NCBI GenBank assembly: GCA_028583605.1
Contig: CM053332.1
Location: 11,272,442-11,336,441 of the forward strand
Direction: 5' to 3'
DNA length: 64,000 nt
Source of the DNA: Dastarcus helophoroides
Taxonomy: Eukaryota; Arthropoda; Insecta; Coleoptera; Bothrideridae
Both the position numbers and the translations under genes were made by a program. How positions within the stretch are numbered: the stretch's first letter is position 1; each line of letters begins with the position of its first letter. Shown one piece after another: positions 42,880-61,012 of the stretch. The notes under the pieces are model-generated. The model made no database searches and was not told the origin of the DNA. It saw nothing but the letters and a program-made list of their open reading frames with translations.

Positions 42880-43800
42880 TAGAAGCCCATTTTTCCAATC
42901 GACATTTTAAAGTCAAAGTCTCTACAAGTTATTCCCTTCCATCTGCTGTAAACAGTAGTGTGCCCCAGGGTTCAGTTCTTGGCCCGCTGTTATTCTAATA
43001 TTTGCATCTACCACACCTAATTCCTACCAACTTATCACAATTCGCCAACGACTCCAAATTGTATGCAAATCCTCTCGTCAACTACGAATCACTTTAGAGG
43101 GATGTTGAGGCAGTAGCGCTATGGTGCAGCAAATGGCTTATATCAATAAATCCTGGCAAATGCACCATATTAGCAAGAATAATCCAAGCAAATCCTACTT
43201 GGAATGGAAGTTGACTTGGGTATTACTATCATCTTTCCAAGACTATCGCAGACAATGTAACCTATACTGTTCACATCAACCGAATTTGTAGCTCTACAAA
43301 TAAAGCACTCTACCTCATTTCTAAGGCATTCAGCTATATTTCACCACAGTTGGCTAAGAAGATTTACACCACTTGTGTTTGCCCTATTTTGGAATTGGGT
43401 GGACCCATTTGGCATACCACTTGAAATTACGAAGACACCTTACTTGACTCGGTTCAACGAAGAGCAACTCGACTTCCATATAAAAGAAACCAACCTAACT
43501 ACGAAGAAAGATTAAACATCTTAAATCTCCCAAAGTTCTCAGATCGCCGCACCTGTGGAGATCTGATTATCACATATAGAGCTTTACATGGTCTTTTTTC
43601 AACTAATATGTCCAACATTTTTCTTCGTAACACACATATACATCTTCGAGGCCATGACTGGAAACTCTCCAAAGACCGCTGTCTGCATCCTGCACAAGCT
43701 AATTTTCTGTCAAATAGGATTGTCAACTTGTTGAATAATATACCTCCTGCTGTTGTCGATGTACCACCAAAAACAACTATGACGCCTGAAGAGAGCTAAA
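42880..43800 (+). pseudogene. Degenerate non-LTR reverse transcriptase, C-terminal half
   Basis: Broken + frames give, in order, CPRVQFLARCYS/VPQGSVLGPLLF (RT domain), SQFANDSKLYANPLVNYES (catalytic 'FADDSKLY' with a changed residue), then VHINRICSSTNKALYLISKA, YTTCVCPILELGGPIWH, RRATRLPYKRNQPNYEERLN, LNLPKFSDRRTCGDLIITYR and a last open stretch ending in LNNIPPAVVDVP (stop at 43798). This is the CR1/Jockey-type order. Stop codons and frameshifts show it is dead. Sequence 5' of it is missing. Confidence 0.82.
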
Positions 43801-44589
43801 GTGCAACCTTTATTTTTAGTTCTAGTATATAATTTTTGATATTTTATGAAACTTTTTATATTAATGGAATTTATAGGTCTGTGACCTCCTTCCTTATTTT
43901 TGTAAAATAATAACAGTAATAATAAAAATTTATAACAAGGTATTCCAGTTCACAATCGAAATTTTAGAAAATGTAATCATTGGATTTATCAGAATTAATT
44001 GGGGCTCATACAATTAGGGTTCCGTACCAATTACCACAGTGAAGAGTCCGCACAACAAATTAAATCAATTTTACTTATGTATAAATTTGAAATTTTATCG
44101 ATACTTTCTTGGATTATATTTGAAAAATAAAAAAAAAATCCATTTTCCAATACGCAATTTTTTTCTACAATCAGTTGCAATATTTACGGAACTGGTGATT
44201 GTATTGACAGTGCCTCATGTAAAAAGCATTCATCATTCGCAATTCGCAATGAGTCATGACTAACACAGTTTGTGGAATCGCCTCGAATCGAACTAAAAAT
44301 GTTCGATAGCTAACTCAGAAAATGATAGCTAACTCAGAAAATATTCATCTAAATGAAATAATTTGAAACAAATTTGATCTGCATTCGATCCTTCGGACAA
44401 ATCAAGTTTTTTATTTGAAAAAAAGCTGCAAGAAACGAGAGATCGAAGGTAGATGCTCTACGTTTTGAAGTTGAAGTTTGCAAATGAACAAAATAAAGTC
44501 ATCAGTGTTGTGTCAAAGCTGTATCTAAAGAACTTTTTATATTCATGACTATTTAAATCCTAGTGAATTGAGACTGACCTAAAATAAAA
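43801..44589. other. Intergenic, no gene
   Basis: AT-rich, including the probable tail of the non-LTR relic (about 43800-43950). A 19-bp unit GATAGCTAACTCAGAAAAT is duplicated at about 44305-44343. Nothing else recognised. Confidence 0.4.
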
Positions 44590-46676
44590 GGTTACCTTTT
44601 TATAGCCTTCCTGGCATTTTTCGTTTGTGTAAGTGGTGTTTTTGTGCCCCCACGTCACAATAGGAAACATCAGTTATTAGGCACAAAGGAATGTACTTAC
44701 GCTCCATCATTCATGTTGCAAGAATCTTACGGCTGCCGCGGGATGTCATACTGTAAAACATTGCATTCAGACTGTGTGGATCCATAAACAATTAGAGCCT
44801 GACAATAGTAATATATGTCAGACATGTCTTGATATGGTAAAACAAGCAAGAAATCAGCTGGAAAGTAACGAAACCCAGGAACTCATCAAGGAAGTCTTCG
44901 AGGGAACTTGTGCTTTAATCCACATCAAACCTATAGTTGAGAAATTTGACAAAATCGCCGACAATTACATCCCTGAATTAATCAACACTCTGGCTTCCGA
45001 ATTAAATCCACAAGTAGTTTGTTCAGTAGCTAGACTTTGCAACAATGACAAGATAAAACAATATGAGGAGGAAGAAGGTGAAGACAAGGTTATCGATCAT
45101 CCCGACGCTCTGAACAATTGTTAAGGATGCCGTTTCTATCGTTGAAAATAAATTCAACAAGATGACCACTGATCAAGATTTGTATGGATTTTTTGAAGTG
45201 TCTGGTAAATTCGGTTCCCTTTCGGATAGATGTAGAAATATTGTGTTAACCTATTTCACTCAAATTTATGATCATGAAAAACCATCTCAACCCAAATGAA
45301 GTTTGTCTTATATGGTGAATGCTGCGCCCAGTTCCATACTCATGCTAATGTAGAAACAACGCCAAATTCCCACATTGGCTATGTTCCAGTAAATGGACAA
45401 AATGAAGTCTTACCTTGCGATTTTTGTAAACAACTTGTTGGTCATCTCAGAGATCTTTTAGTTTCTAACACCACGGTAATAGAATTTAAAAAAGTATGGG
45501 AAGGTCTTTGCAATTAAACTAAGTCATTCCAGACGGAGTGCCTGAGTTTGGTTGACACATATTATGGAAAAATTTATAATTTTTTTGTAACTGATTTAAA
45601 TCCAAGTGAAGTGTGTGTAATGGGAGGACTTTGTCCTTTTAATAAAACATTGGAGGTCACACCACTGATGCCCCTTTTACCAGCAGAAACTGCAGAGAAA
45701 GCCCTTGAAATCACCCCAGCAGCTCCTAAACAGTCTGAAATATTTGTTAATATGGCTAATGAAGGAAGTTCTGAACAAATTATTGAAACTCCCGAACAAG
45801 CCCAGCTTCCAATTGACCTTCTTATGCTTTCCCATACTCAAATAATGTATAATAGTCAAATGTGTGTGTTTTGCGAGTATTTCTTACATTACCTTCAACA
45901 AGAAATCACCAGACCAGCAACAGAGGAATAAATCAAAGCAGTGATTAATAAAGCTTGTCAAAAATTACCAAAATCTGTCAATAGTTCATGTGTTTCATTT
46001 GTGGATACCTACGAGCCAGCTTTGATTGCCCTACTTGCCCAAAAAATCGATCCATCCCAAATGTGCCCTCTCATTAAAGCTTGCCCTTCATCTAGGTCGA
46101 AGGATGTGGAGATTTTCATGCATCAAAAGGGCGATAATGCAAAGTGCCTTTTCGCTGTCACAAAACTTGAAGAAATGGTCAAAGGCATAAAAAAACTGAG
46201 GCAAATATTAAACATGCCCTATCCCAACTGTGCAGTGAACTACCATCAAGTTTAATTGACGAATGCAAAGATTTTGTCAAAACTTACACTGAAGAGTTGG
46301 TTCAAATGTTGCTTGCATGATGGATAATTAAATTAAAGATAATATTTCCATAGCTTTCGATGAAATTCACACATTTTGGTCTGTCTTTTTCTGGTAAAGC
46401 ACGACAAGTTTTTTCTAAAACGTGGACAATGTCATGATCTACTGGGGTTGTCCAAAATTTTGTCAATTGTGTAAACGATTGCTTCACAGAAGGGGCAATC
46501 TACAATTTCGGCTTCAACAGCTTCTTATACGAGCATTGGAACCAAGTGAAATTTGCTCAGTAATGAAAATGTGCAAAACCTCATTGAAACTGTTGAAGCG
46601 GAAATTGTGGATTGCGCCTTCTGTGAAGCAATCCTTTGCACAATTGACAATTGACGAGCTTATCGGTTCGAAATGA
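44590..46676 (+). pseudogene. Processed pseudogene of prosaposin with an internal inversion
   Basis: Prosaposin is the secreted/lysosomal precursor of saposin lipid-binding proteins. Here the coding order is present without introns but with several stops and frameshifts. The start codon is ATA. A signal-peptide-like LFIAFLAFFVCVSG is followed by a saposin-A motif (CTYAPSFMLQESYGCRGMSY, CKTLHSDCV). Saposin-B modules follow: ICQTCLDMVKQARNQLESNE to NPQVVCSVARLC (about 44800-45050); CKDA-like to NPNEVCL (about 45120-45310); LPCDFCKQLVGHLRDLL to NPSEVCVMGGLCP (45412-45635); MCVFCEYFLHYLQQEI to DPSQMCPLIKACPS (about 45860-46090); then two damaged ones. Segment about 46310-46531 is inverted. The absence of introns implies retroposition; the intact parental gene is not in the window. 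Confidence 0.87.
46310..46531 (-). pseudogene. Inverted saposin-B module within the prosaposin copy
   Basis: On the minus strand the segment reads EAVEAEIVDCPFCEAIVYTI, then after a frameshift HDIVHVLEKTCRALPEKDRP and KCVNFIESYGNIIFNLI, a saposin-B module lacking its last part. The missing end (RALEPSEICSVMKMC) continues at once on the plus strand from about 46532, and the preceding plus-strand module stops at ELVQMLLA just before 46320. The simplest reading is an inversion of about 220 bp after insertion. Confidence 0.75.
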
Positions 46677-46679
46677 TTA

Positions 46680-47003
46680 TTAACACGTGAACTCATGAAT
46701 AATACCCACTTTATTACCAAACTAAACTCGGAACACTACAACTGAATAATGAACTCACTTATTTACTTCTAACTACTAACTCACTAATTACACTGACTGA
46801 CTCTAACTAACTCGAGGGAAAGGCGACCGCATTATATAGTTTTGGCTACCAGGTTCTAGAAAAATCCCGCAGATAAGGCTTATCATGTGCCGAAATTTCT
46901 GGAACGCTTATCTGCCATTTGCTTCGTTATCGCGGCCGCTTTCCCCTTATCAGATCTTTCTAGAAAATTTTCTACTAAATTATATAATTTGCATTTCGTT
47001 ACA
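46680..47003 (-). mobile_element. Solo LTR of the Gypsy family seen at the left edge
   Basis: On the minus strand it starts TGTAACGAAATGC, contains CAGATAAGCGTTCCAG, a TATATAA box, CCTTTCCCTCGAGTTAGTTA, GTTGTAGTGTTCCGAG and AATAAA, and ends about 35 bp later. Order and spacing match the LTR at 908-1205. No internal Gypsy sequence adjoins it. It abuts the prosaposin pseudogene's 3' end. Confidence 0.75.
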
Positions 47004-48563
47004 ATACCTTATGGGTCAAAAGTCTTGGAAAGTGAGCACCTATTTTTTTCATAAAAATATTTTTTTTCTCAACAACTATTACGATATCGAAAATACCTGC
47101 AGTTTTCCGATAATCTATGACCTAATATCTACTATTAACCTTATTGAAATACACATTTTATCTTTAGAATCCTAGGAGATTGAGGGGGAGGCTCATTTCT
47201 TACATTTTGACCTATATCTTTAAACCCATTGGACCAAAATTTTATTACAGAATATTTTCTTTTTCTCGTCATTGGCTGGCTGTGTTTGGGTGGATCATTG
47301 ATAACTAATACTGTGAAAAATTTTAAATTCCTGCATAGCATAGCTTTCCAAGAAAATCTCTTTATGACAGACGTATCGACACACACGAGAGTGATATTAT
47401 AAGGGTTTCGTTTTTTTCTATTAAGATACGAAACCCTTAAAAGTTCAAGTTCAAATTTCCAAATAAATGAGGGTTCAGAAACAATCTCGAAAGTAAGGCC
47501 TAAATTTCTACAAAAACTCGAAATGTTGAGCTTTTGAGCAAACAACTAGTCGAAGTTTTCAATTTATATACAATTAAAATAAAATGTTTCTTGGACTTTC
47601 GACGTTATAACAATCAAAATTTGTTACAAAAGTGAAAATGGTAATTATGGGAAAAATATCGAAATTTTGAAGAAAGATTGGAAAGTTTATAGCAGGTTTT
47701 CAAATTTAGCCCAAAAATTTCAAAATAAAATTTTCATCCCCGAGTTGAAATTTCTAGTGAGGAATTTAAGAAAAAATGTAAATTTTCAAATGCCTTTTGA
47801 AACACAAAAAAAACAATAAAAAAAGCCAGAATTTAAGAGTTTTAAATCAAATTTTTAAGACAAAAAGTAAAAATTGGAAGCAAAATCACAACTTTGAAAC
47901 TACCTAAATTTTAGAGAAAAACGTAAGGTAAATTGTAACTAGAAATTTAGACAGTGACAAAGTCCTGAGAGAAAACTTGCAATTAAAGAAAAAAACATCG
48001 AATTTTCGAGATTACTGCTGGAAGTACAAGAGAATATCTAAATGTTATAAAGATTCCAAATATTCGGTGGTGAATTTGAAGATTTTAAGATAATCGAAAT
48101 TTTAAAGGTTCCAACACAATTGGGTAACATTTTGGAAAAAGTCGAAAATTTTAAAAAGACTACTTTTTGAAAAAAATTCAAAATTTTCAACAAAATCATA
48201 AAATTTAAAATAAGGCCAGCTATAGAAAAGGTTTAAATTTGAAGAAAATCGAAATTCTTTAAAAAATTCTCAGTTTTGAAGTATGTCAAAAATATCTAAA
48301 TTAAAAAAAAATACCTTTAAACTGACCAAAGTAATCGAAAATTTCAAAAATGAAAAATTTTTAAAATTGTATAAATTTGAAAAATAATGGATTTTTTCCG
48401 AAAAGTAAACATTTTTCAAGTCGTAGTATTTTTCACAAAAAAAGACGACATTTAAAAAATGGAGTCGAAATTTTTAAAATCGTTTTGAAAAAAATCATAA
48501 TTTTGAAAAACATTGAAATAGTTGTAGCAATTTGGAATTTAAAAAATTCAGAAAAAGTACCAA
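47004..48563. other. Intergenic, filler after a complex patch
   Basis: A 134-codon minus-strand open frame (47545-47141) has no recognisable domain and spans an inverted word pair (AAGGGTTTCG and CGAAACCCTT), so it is probably transposon debris. From 47560 on it is A/T filler. Confidence 0.35.
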
Positions 48564-49150
48564 AGAGTGACCCAAAAACATATCTATTTTTCGCCCCTTT
48601 TGGGGACCTGTAAACTTTGTCTCAAAGGGGCCTAAATGATAGTTTACGGCGATATGTTAAATTAGGCTATATTTTCAGTTGAGTATAATTCTTGTTTTTG
48701 AGATATGAGCTAGAGCCCTTTGAAAATGACGCCCAACACATGGATGAATTTGTCTGAATATCTCGCGCGCTATTCCAGGTTCATCGATAACATTTTCAAC
48801 AGAAGAGTTATTTTTCGCTACAAAACTATTAATGGAATTAGAAAATTGTATTGCCACCAGTGACGTAGAATAAAGGGGGTTCTCGATAAAAATACCAAAA
48901 CAGATTCGAAAATAACAGAAAATTTTACATAAAAAATGACACATTTTGCGACTTTGGATGTCTTGAACATAATGAAAGAGATTACCAAGTATATGTCAAC
49001 TAGCAGATTCGACTTGTCATCTCTAAAATAAAAACTATGCTCAACTTAAAATTTTGCCTACTTTAAGCTATCGCCATAAGCTATTATTTAAACCACTTTT
49101 GAATCAAATTCACGAAAACCCCAAAAGGGACGCAATTTTTGGTCACTTTT
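48564..49150. mobile_element. MITE with long (about 150 bp) inverted ends
   Basis: The left end reads AGAGTGACCCAAAAA...CGCCCCTTTTGGGG; the complement of the right end reads AAAAGTGACCAAAAA...CGTCCCTTTTGGGG. The similarity continues inward: GGCGATATGTTAAATTAGGC against GGCGATAGCTTAAAGTAGGC, and TTGAGTATAATTCTTG against TTGAGCATAGTTTTTA. The centre (about 48715-49010) has no coding sequence I recognise. Superfamily not assigned. Confidence 0.8.
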
Positions 49151-49491
49151 AAGCAAAGTTGAAATTTTAAAAAATAGTCAAAAATTTAAAAAAGAAAAAA
49201 TTTAGAAAAATGTCAAAAATTTGAAAAAACCCCCAATTTTTATAAAATTTGTAAATCCTAATAATTTTCAAGGCAAATGGCATTTTCAAAACATTTCAAC
49301 GCTTTCGAAAGTAAAGAATATGAAAAAAGTAGAAATTTTAAAAAAGAAAACATGGATATTAAAAAAATCAAAAGTTTAAAGGCGTACAGATATTCAAAAA
49401 GAATTGAAATGATAACGAAGGCTTCCACGGCCAGAGTCAGTACAGGATATACTTCTTGCGGGATTGGACCGTGTCAAAGAACTACTAAAAG

Positions 49492-49536
49492 TGTTCGACG
49501 TTTCGCCCACCATCGTAGGGGGCTTCTTCAGGAACA
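49492..49536 (-). ncRNA. Hammerhead-ribozyme-like motif, 3' arm of the Penelope element
   Basis: Same 45-nt arrangement as at 18138-18182, base for base: UGUUC, CUGAAGA, A, GCCC...GGGC, GAAA, CGUC, GAACA. It lies in sense orientation downstream of the GIY-YIG coding sequence. Confidence 0.7.
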
Positions 49537-49789
49537 AAGGAAAGAAACAATAAATGAAAAGGGGATATATAAGGGAATATGCAAAAATGAAAAGGCCAAT
49601 TTCAAAACATCAGAGCACGGTAACTCAGTATGTCCACCATACCAGAGGCGAAACTCTTCTGAATGGAAAATTGGTACAAAGGATAAGAAAGTTTAGACAG
49701 AAGAGCACGGTAACACAGTATGTCCACCATACCATAGGCGAAACTCTTTTGAGAGAAAAGAAAGAAAGGGAAACTTTATATACCATTCG

Positions 49790-50400
49790 TCTGCGCGATC
49801 ACTCCCGAAAATTTCTGATGGTTGGTTTCCAAATGGAGGAAAGCATGTAACCGTCGCCTCTGTTGATGTTTTTGGGGAATTTTTGGATTTCAATGGCCTC
49901 ACGTATTTTCCTATTATAATAATTGGGAATATTGGATATAATTGAAATATTATCAAAGAGAATCTTATTTCCACTCTCATATTGATGTTCCGTAATGGCT
50001 GACTGCGAAAATAAACCAGACCTAAGACATCTTTGGTGCTCGGATATTCGCGTCTTAAATGATCGCCCCGTTTCTTCCATGTACACTGAACCACAAGAAC
50101 AAGGAACCCTTTACACACCATTAAAACAAAAGGATGAAATTTTATCTTTGGAAGATTGGAGGAACTGTTGGATCTTTGAGGATAATGAAAAAATGGGTTT
50201 AATGTTGTGTTTTCTCAATAATTTTCCGATTTGATCTGTTACTCCGTGAACATAAGGAAGAAAGGTTTTAGAAGAAATTATTGAATTTTGTGAAGGACAA
50301 GGGGTAGGGTGAAGATGTCGTTTAATGACAGTTTCAATGTCGTGCGATTTGTAACCATTGTTGCGGAGGTTGAGACGAGCTTTGTTTAACTCGTCTGAAG
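49790..50400 (-). pseudogene. Penelope RT C-terminus and GIY-YIG endonuclease fragment
   Basis: Minus-strand frames from 50400 downward read SDELNKARLNLRNNGY, TFLPYVHGVTDQIGKLLRKH and SKIQQFLQSSKDKIS, the usual linker between RT and endonuclease in Penelope-like elements. From 50086 to 49799 comes MEETGRSFKTRISEHQRCLR, ITEHQYESGNKILFDNISII, NRKIREAIEIQKFPKNINRG and GYMLSSIWKPTI, the GIY-YIG domain with its conserved E..EH..R and 'EaiEI.k.p.n.NRddG' blocks. A frameshift near 50090 separates the parts and most of the RT is missing, so the element cannot be autonomous. Confidence 0.85.
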
Positions 50401-50609
50401 AATTTCGTCTCTGGTATGGTGGACATACTGAGTTACCGTGCTCTTCTGTCTAAACTTTCTTATCCTTTGCACCAATTTTCAATTCAAAAGAGTTTCGCCT
50501 CTGGTAGGGTGGACATACTGAGTTACCGTACTCTGATGTTTTGAAATTGGCCTTTTTATTTTTGCATATTCCCTTATATTTCCTCTTTTTATTTATTGTT
50601 TCTTTTCTT

Positions 50610-50654
50610 TGTTCCTGAAGAAGCCTCCTACGATGGTGGGCGAAACGTCGAACA
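50610..50654 (+). ncRNA. Hammerhead-ribozyme-like motif, right arm
   Basis: UGUUC, CUGAAGA, A, GCCU...GGGC, GAAA, CGUC, GAACA. One substitution relative to the other three copies (C to U in helix II) turns a C-G pair into a U-G pair, which keeps the helix. Confidence 0.68.
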
Positions 50655-50656
50655 TT

Positions 50657-53177
50657 AAGAATAGAAATGTTGAAAATTTCAAAATTTTCGAAATAACTCG
50701 AGAAAAAGTCATACATTTGAAAAAAAAGTCTAGATTAAAAAAAGAAATCGGGAATTTGGAGAAATGGCGAAATTTTTTAAAACAATTCGAAAAAAATCGA
50801 CATTTTGAATGAATGCCACGATTTAAAAAAATGAAATTTAAAAAAAAAAGATAAAATTTTAAAAAATGATTTGCAAAGAATTGAAATGTGGTAAAGTAGT
50901 TGAAATTTAAAAAATGTGGGAATTATAAGGAATAGCAAAAGTTTTTAGAAAATTTAGAAATTTTCTAGAAGACAAAAGAGTCAAATATAAAAAAATATGA
51001 TTTAAAATATACTATACGATCTAAATAAGTAAAAATTGTCGGAAATATGGAGGTCCAAATTTTCAACAAATGAAATTAAAAGAACTTGACATTTTCAAAC
51101 AAAGTGAGAATTTTCAAAAAGTCATTTGGAAAACATTTAAATTTTGAAAAGTTGAATTTTTCAAAGCAATAAATTTTCAAAATTATAAAATTTTTAATTG
51201 AGTCCAAATTTTGAAATAAAACAGAGATTTGGAAAAAATTCCAACCTTTCAAAATAATGAACATTTAAAAAAAAGAGCAGTTTGAAAGGGTTCAAGTTAT
51301 GAAACAAGTCGATCTCTTTTAATTCAAAATTCCCAAAACAAAACAAAATTTTGAAAAAAAGTCCAAATTTTGTAAAAATTTAACCTTTCAAAAAAACTAC
51401 ACGTCAAAATTTTCAAAAAATCGTCAGTTTTGAAAAAAAATCGGGACTTTCGAAGTGAAATTTTTAAAAAATTAGACATTTTTGGAAAAAGCTAAATTGT
51501 AAAAAAAGTCACGAGTTTGAAAAAATAAAAATTTAAACAAAGTTGAAATTTAAAAGGACGACAATTTTTAAAAAATCCAAATTTTAGGTATGTTCAAGAT
51601 TTCTAAAAAAGTCGAAATGGGGGGTGTTTAATTTCTGTTAAATTCTTCCATTTTTGACGAATTTTAAGTCTATATTTGCAAAATATGTAGAAAATTGGAA
51701 ATGTAAAATTTGAAAATTTAGGAAAGAAATGAAAGTTAGAATTTTCCGAAAGTTAATTTAATTCTCGCAAATTACTGTTATCTTCTACGATTTCGGAGGG
51801 GGCTGAAGCCCGGGCAGTCTCCCTCCTGACCATATGCTACTATAGAGAGTTTGGGGAGTGAGTGAATATAATATTATGCCAACTTAAAATATCGACCTGT
51901 ACGTTCAGATAAAAAACGGGATTTTTCAAAAATTTATGTTGGCCTTCTGCGTGTTAGAAACGCATTACACTACCGATAGGAGCGCCCTTGATTCAGTTAA
52001 TATTAATGAAAATGCTCATTTTAGCCTGACTGTGCCCGTTTTAAAAATATTTAAATTATTCTTGACGATTATTAAAAGTGTAAACAGAACCAGGGTACAA
52101 AGTTGCAAAATTAAAAATGATTAAAAAATCCAAATTTGCTCTTGTTATTTTAAGAAAAAGTCGAAATTTGGAAAAATAATTTTTACGATCTTGCGATTAT
52201 AACTTAAAAAAAAAATGTGATTCATAACAGAAATTTTCAACTATGGAAATTGAAATAAAAAAATATAAAAATTCAAAGACGATTGAAAATTTGAATAAAA
52301 AAAAATCGAAAATTCGAAGAAATTTTCGTTCCCAAAGTTTAAAACATAAAAATTAGAAATTTCTTTGAATTTGTTTCGATTTCTTCAGTTTCGGGATTTT
52401 GACATTGGCCTCAAAATTTTAAGAAGAAATGAAAGAAAATTTAAAATTGTAGTTTTTAAAGTCGAAGTTTTCGAGAAGAAACTTCAAAATATCTAAAAGG
52501 AAAATGTTCCTCCACATATTTTGAGATCCAAAATTTCTGTGCAAAATGCATTTCTTTCAGAAATTTCACCTTTTTCTTAAAATTCTGAGTGGTATCTATT
52601 TTACTTTTCTTTTAAATCTTGACTTTCTAGCCTAATTGTCAGTTATTTTGGTGCTCTAACTCGTAATTAATCGACTTCTTAAATTAGAAAATTCAGTTGC
52701 CTGTGTTCAAATATCTTTGTAGTTTGAGAGCCTCCTAATAGTATTGATACGTACATACCTTCAAGAAGCAAAAACTGTTTCAATAAATGAAAATTGGAGC
52801 AATTATTAGAGAAAATCCAACGTTAGCAAACCTTTTGTACCATTGTACCAATTTATCAGTCATTTTTTTTTTACTCATTGAATAAATCTAAATAACATTT
52901 ATGTGAGCTATTTTATATTTTACCATAATAGTAAACTACAGTGGAAATTATCAATAAAAGAAACAACCTTTTCACGTTATTAAACATACGTCTTCAACAA
53001 AAAGTTATCAAATATCGGCGTTCACAACATGAGGATAACATAAAACCGCAGTTCTTCTTAACTAACATATTGAAACTAACCGATAAAAATTTATCCTTAT
53101 TTGATATGTAATTATTTTATATACGAAGTAATGAAGTAGAACTAGTAGTAGAAGTAGTGAAATAAGCAACTTTTATA
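50657..53177. other. Intergenic filler up to the ABCC gene
   Basis: A/T low-complexity sequence with a normal-composition patch at about 51770-52100 (GAGGGGGCTGAAGCCCGGGC near 51797), unassigned. 52640-53177 is ordinary AT-rich sequence and would contain the ABCC promoter. Confidence 0.4.
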
Positions 53178-60359
<7,182 letters not shown>

Positions 60360-60479
60360 GTAAGTAACTTTCATTTTTATTCAAATGTTGTTCATTACAT
60401 TAAATCACATTTACAGAAAACCTTCACAGAAATACACGTACTAAGTAATGCACAATTTACAACCGTGTTGTGTATGACG

Positions 60480-61012
60480 TAACTAGTCACAAAGATCACT
60501 AGTAGTGAGTAACTTTCTTGTATTATGGATTGCGTATTCCTCGATGGAACATGCATACATAAGTGTTAACTGCAGCAGGTTCGACTGTTTAATTACAGAA
60601 CATTCAATTGACATTATTTGTTAAGTTTAATATACCTAAACGCATTCAGGCCACGTACCTTTATATTAAATGGATTTACTATGCAACCCATTAATGCAAG
60701 AAAGGTACCTCATTACTAGTGACTTTTGTTATTTCAGTTACATCGTATATAACAGAATTGTTAGTCTCAGGAATAATTGTATCACTTAGCATACAATAAA
60801 AAGGTTTTTCCTAACATACAGTTGAAAGTCAGTTATAAATCACTTAATACTCAATGATATTTAGATTTATGTAGCAGACTAGTGACTAAGGATTGAAAGT
60901 GTTTACAGCAACCGTACCATACTGATGACGCCAAGGAGGGGCAATATCGGTCTCTGTTTGTTGATTGTAAATATTTTTAACTGTAGCACGTTCGACTGTT
61001 TCAGAACATTCA
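60480..61012. repeat. Dispersed repeat, second copy
   Basis: Same family as 31560-32045, and itself contains a duplicated piece: AACTGCAGCAGGTTCGACTG near 60568 and AACTGTAGCACGTTCGACTG near 60978, both followed by CAGAACATTCAA. It lies between the ABCC donor and the piggyBac relic. Confidence 0.7.

Larger units (their letters stand above)
49410..50656 (-). mobile_element. Penelope-like element remnant with foldback arms
   Basis: The left arm (49410-49590) starts GATAACGAAGGCTTCCACGG, matching the complement of 18679-18598. A right arm (about 50545-50656) is its inverted partner but ends just after the hammerhead block. The 90-bp unit with GGTAACTCAGTATGTCCACC appears twice after the left arm (about 49617 and 49707) and inverted before the right arm (about 50400-50545). 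The centre carries RT C-terminal and GIY-YIG coding sequence on the minus strand. This larger copy explains the origin of the shorter foldback at 18085-18680. Confidence 0.85.

Noticed and set aside
47141..47545. 134-codon open frame on -
   Set aside because: No family recognised, biased composition, spans an inverted word pair; more likely transposon debris than a gene.
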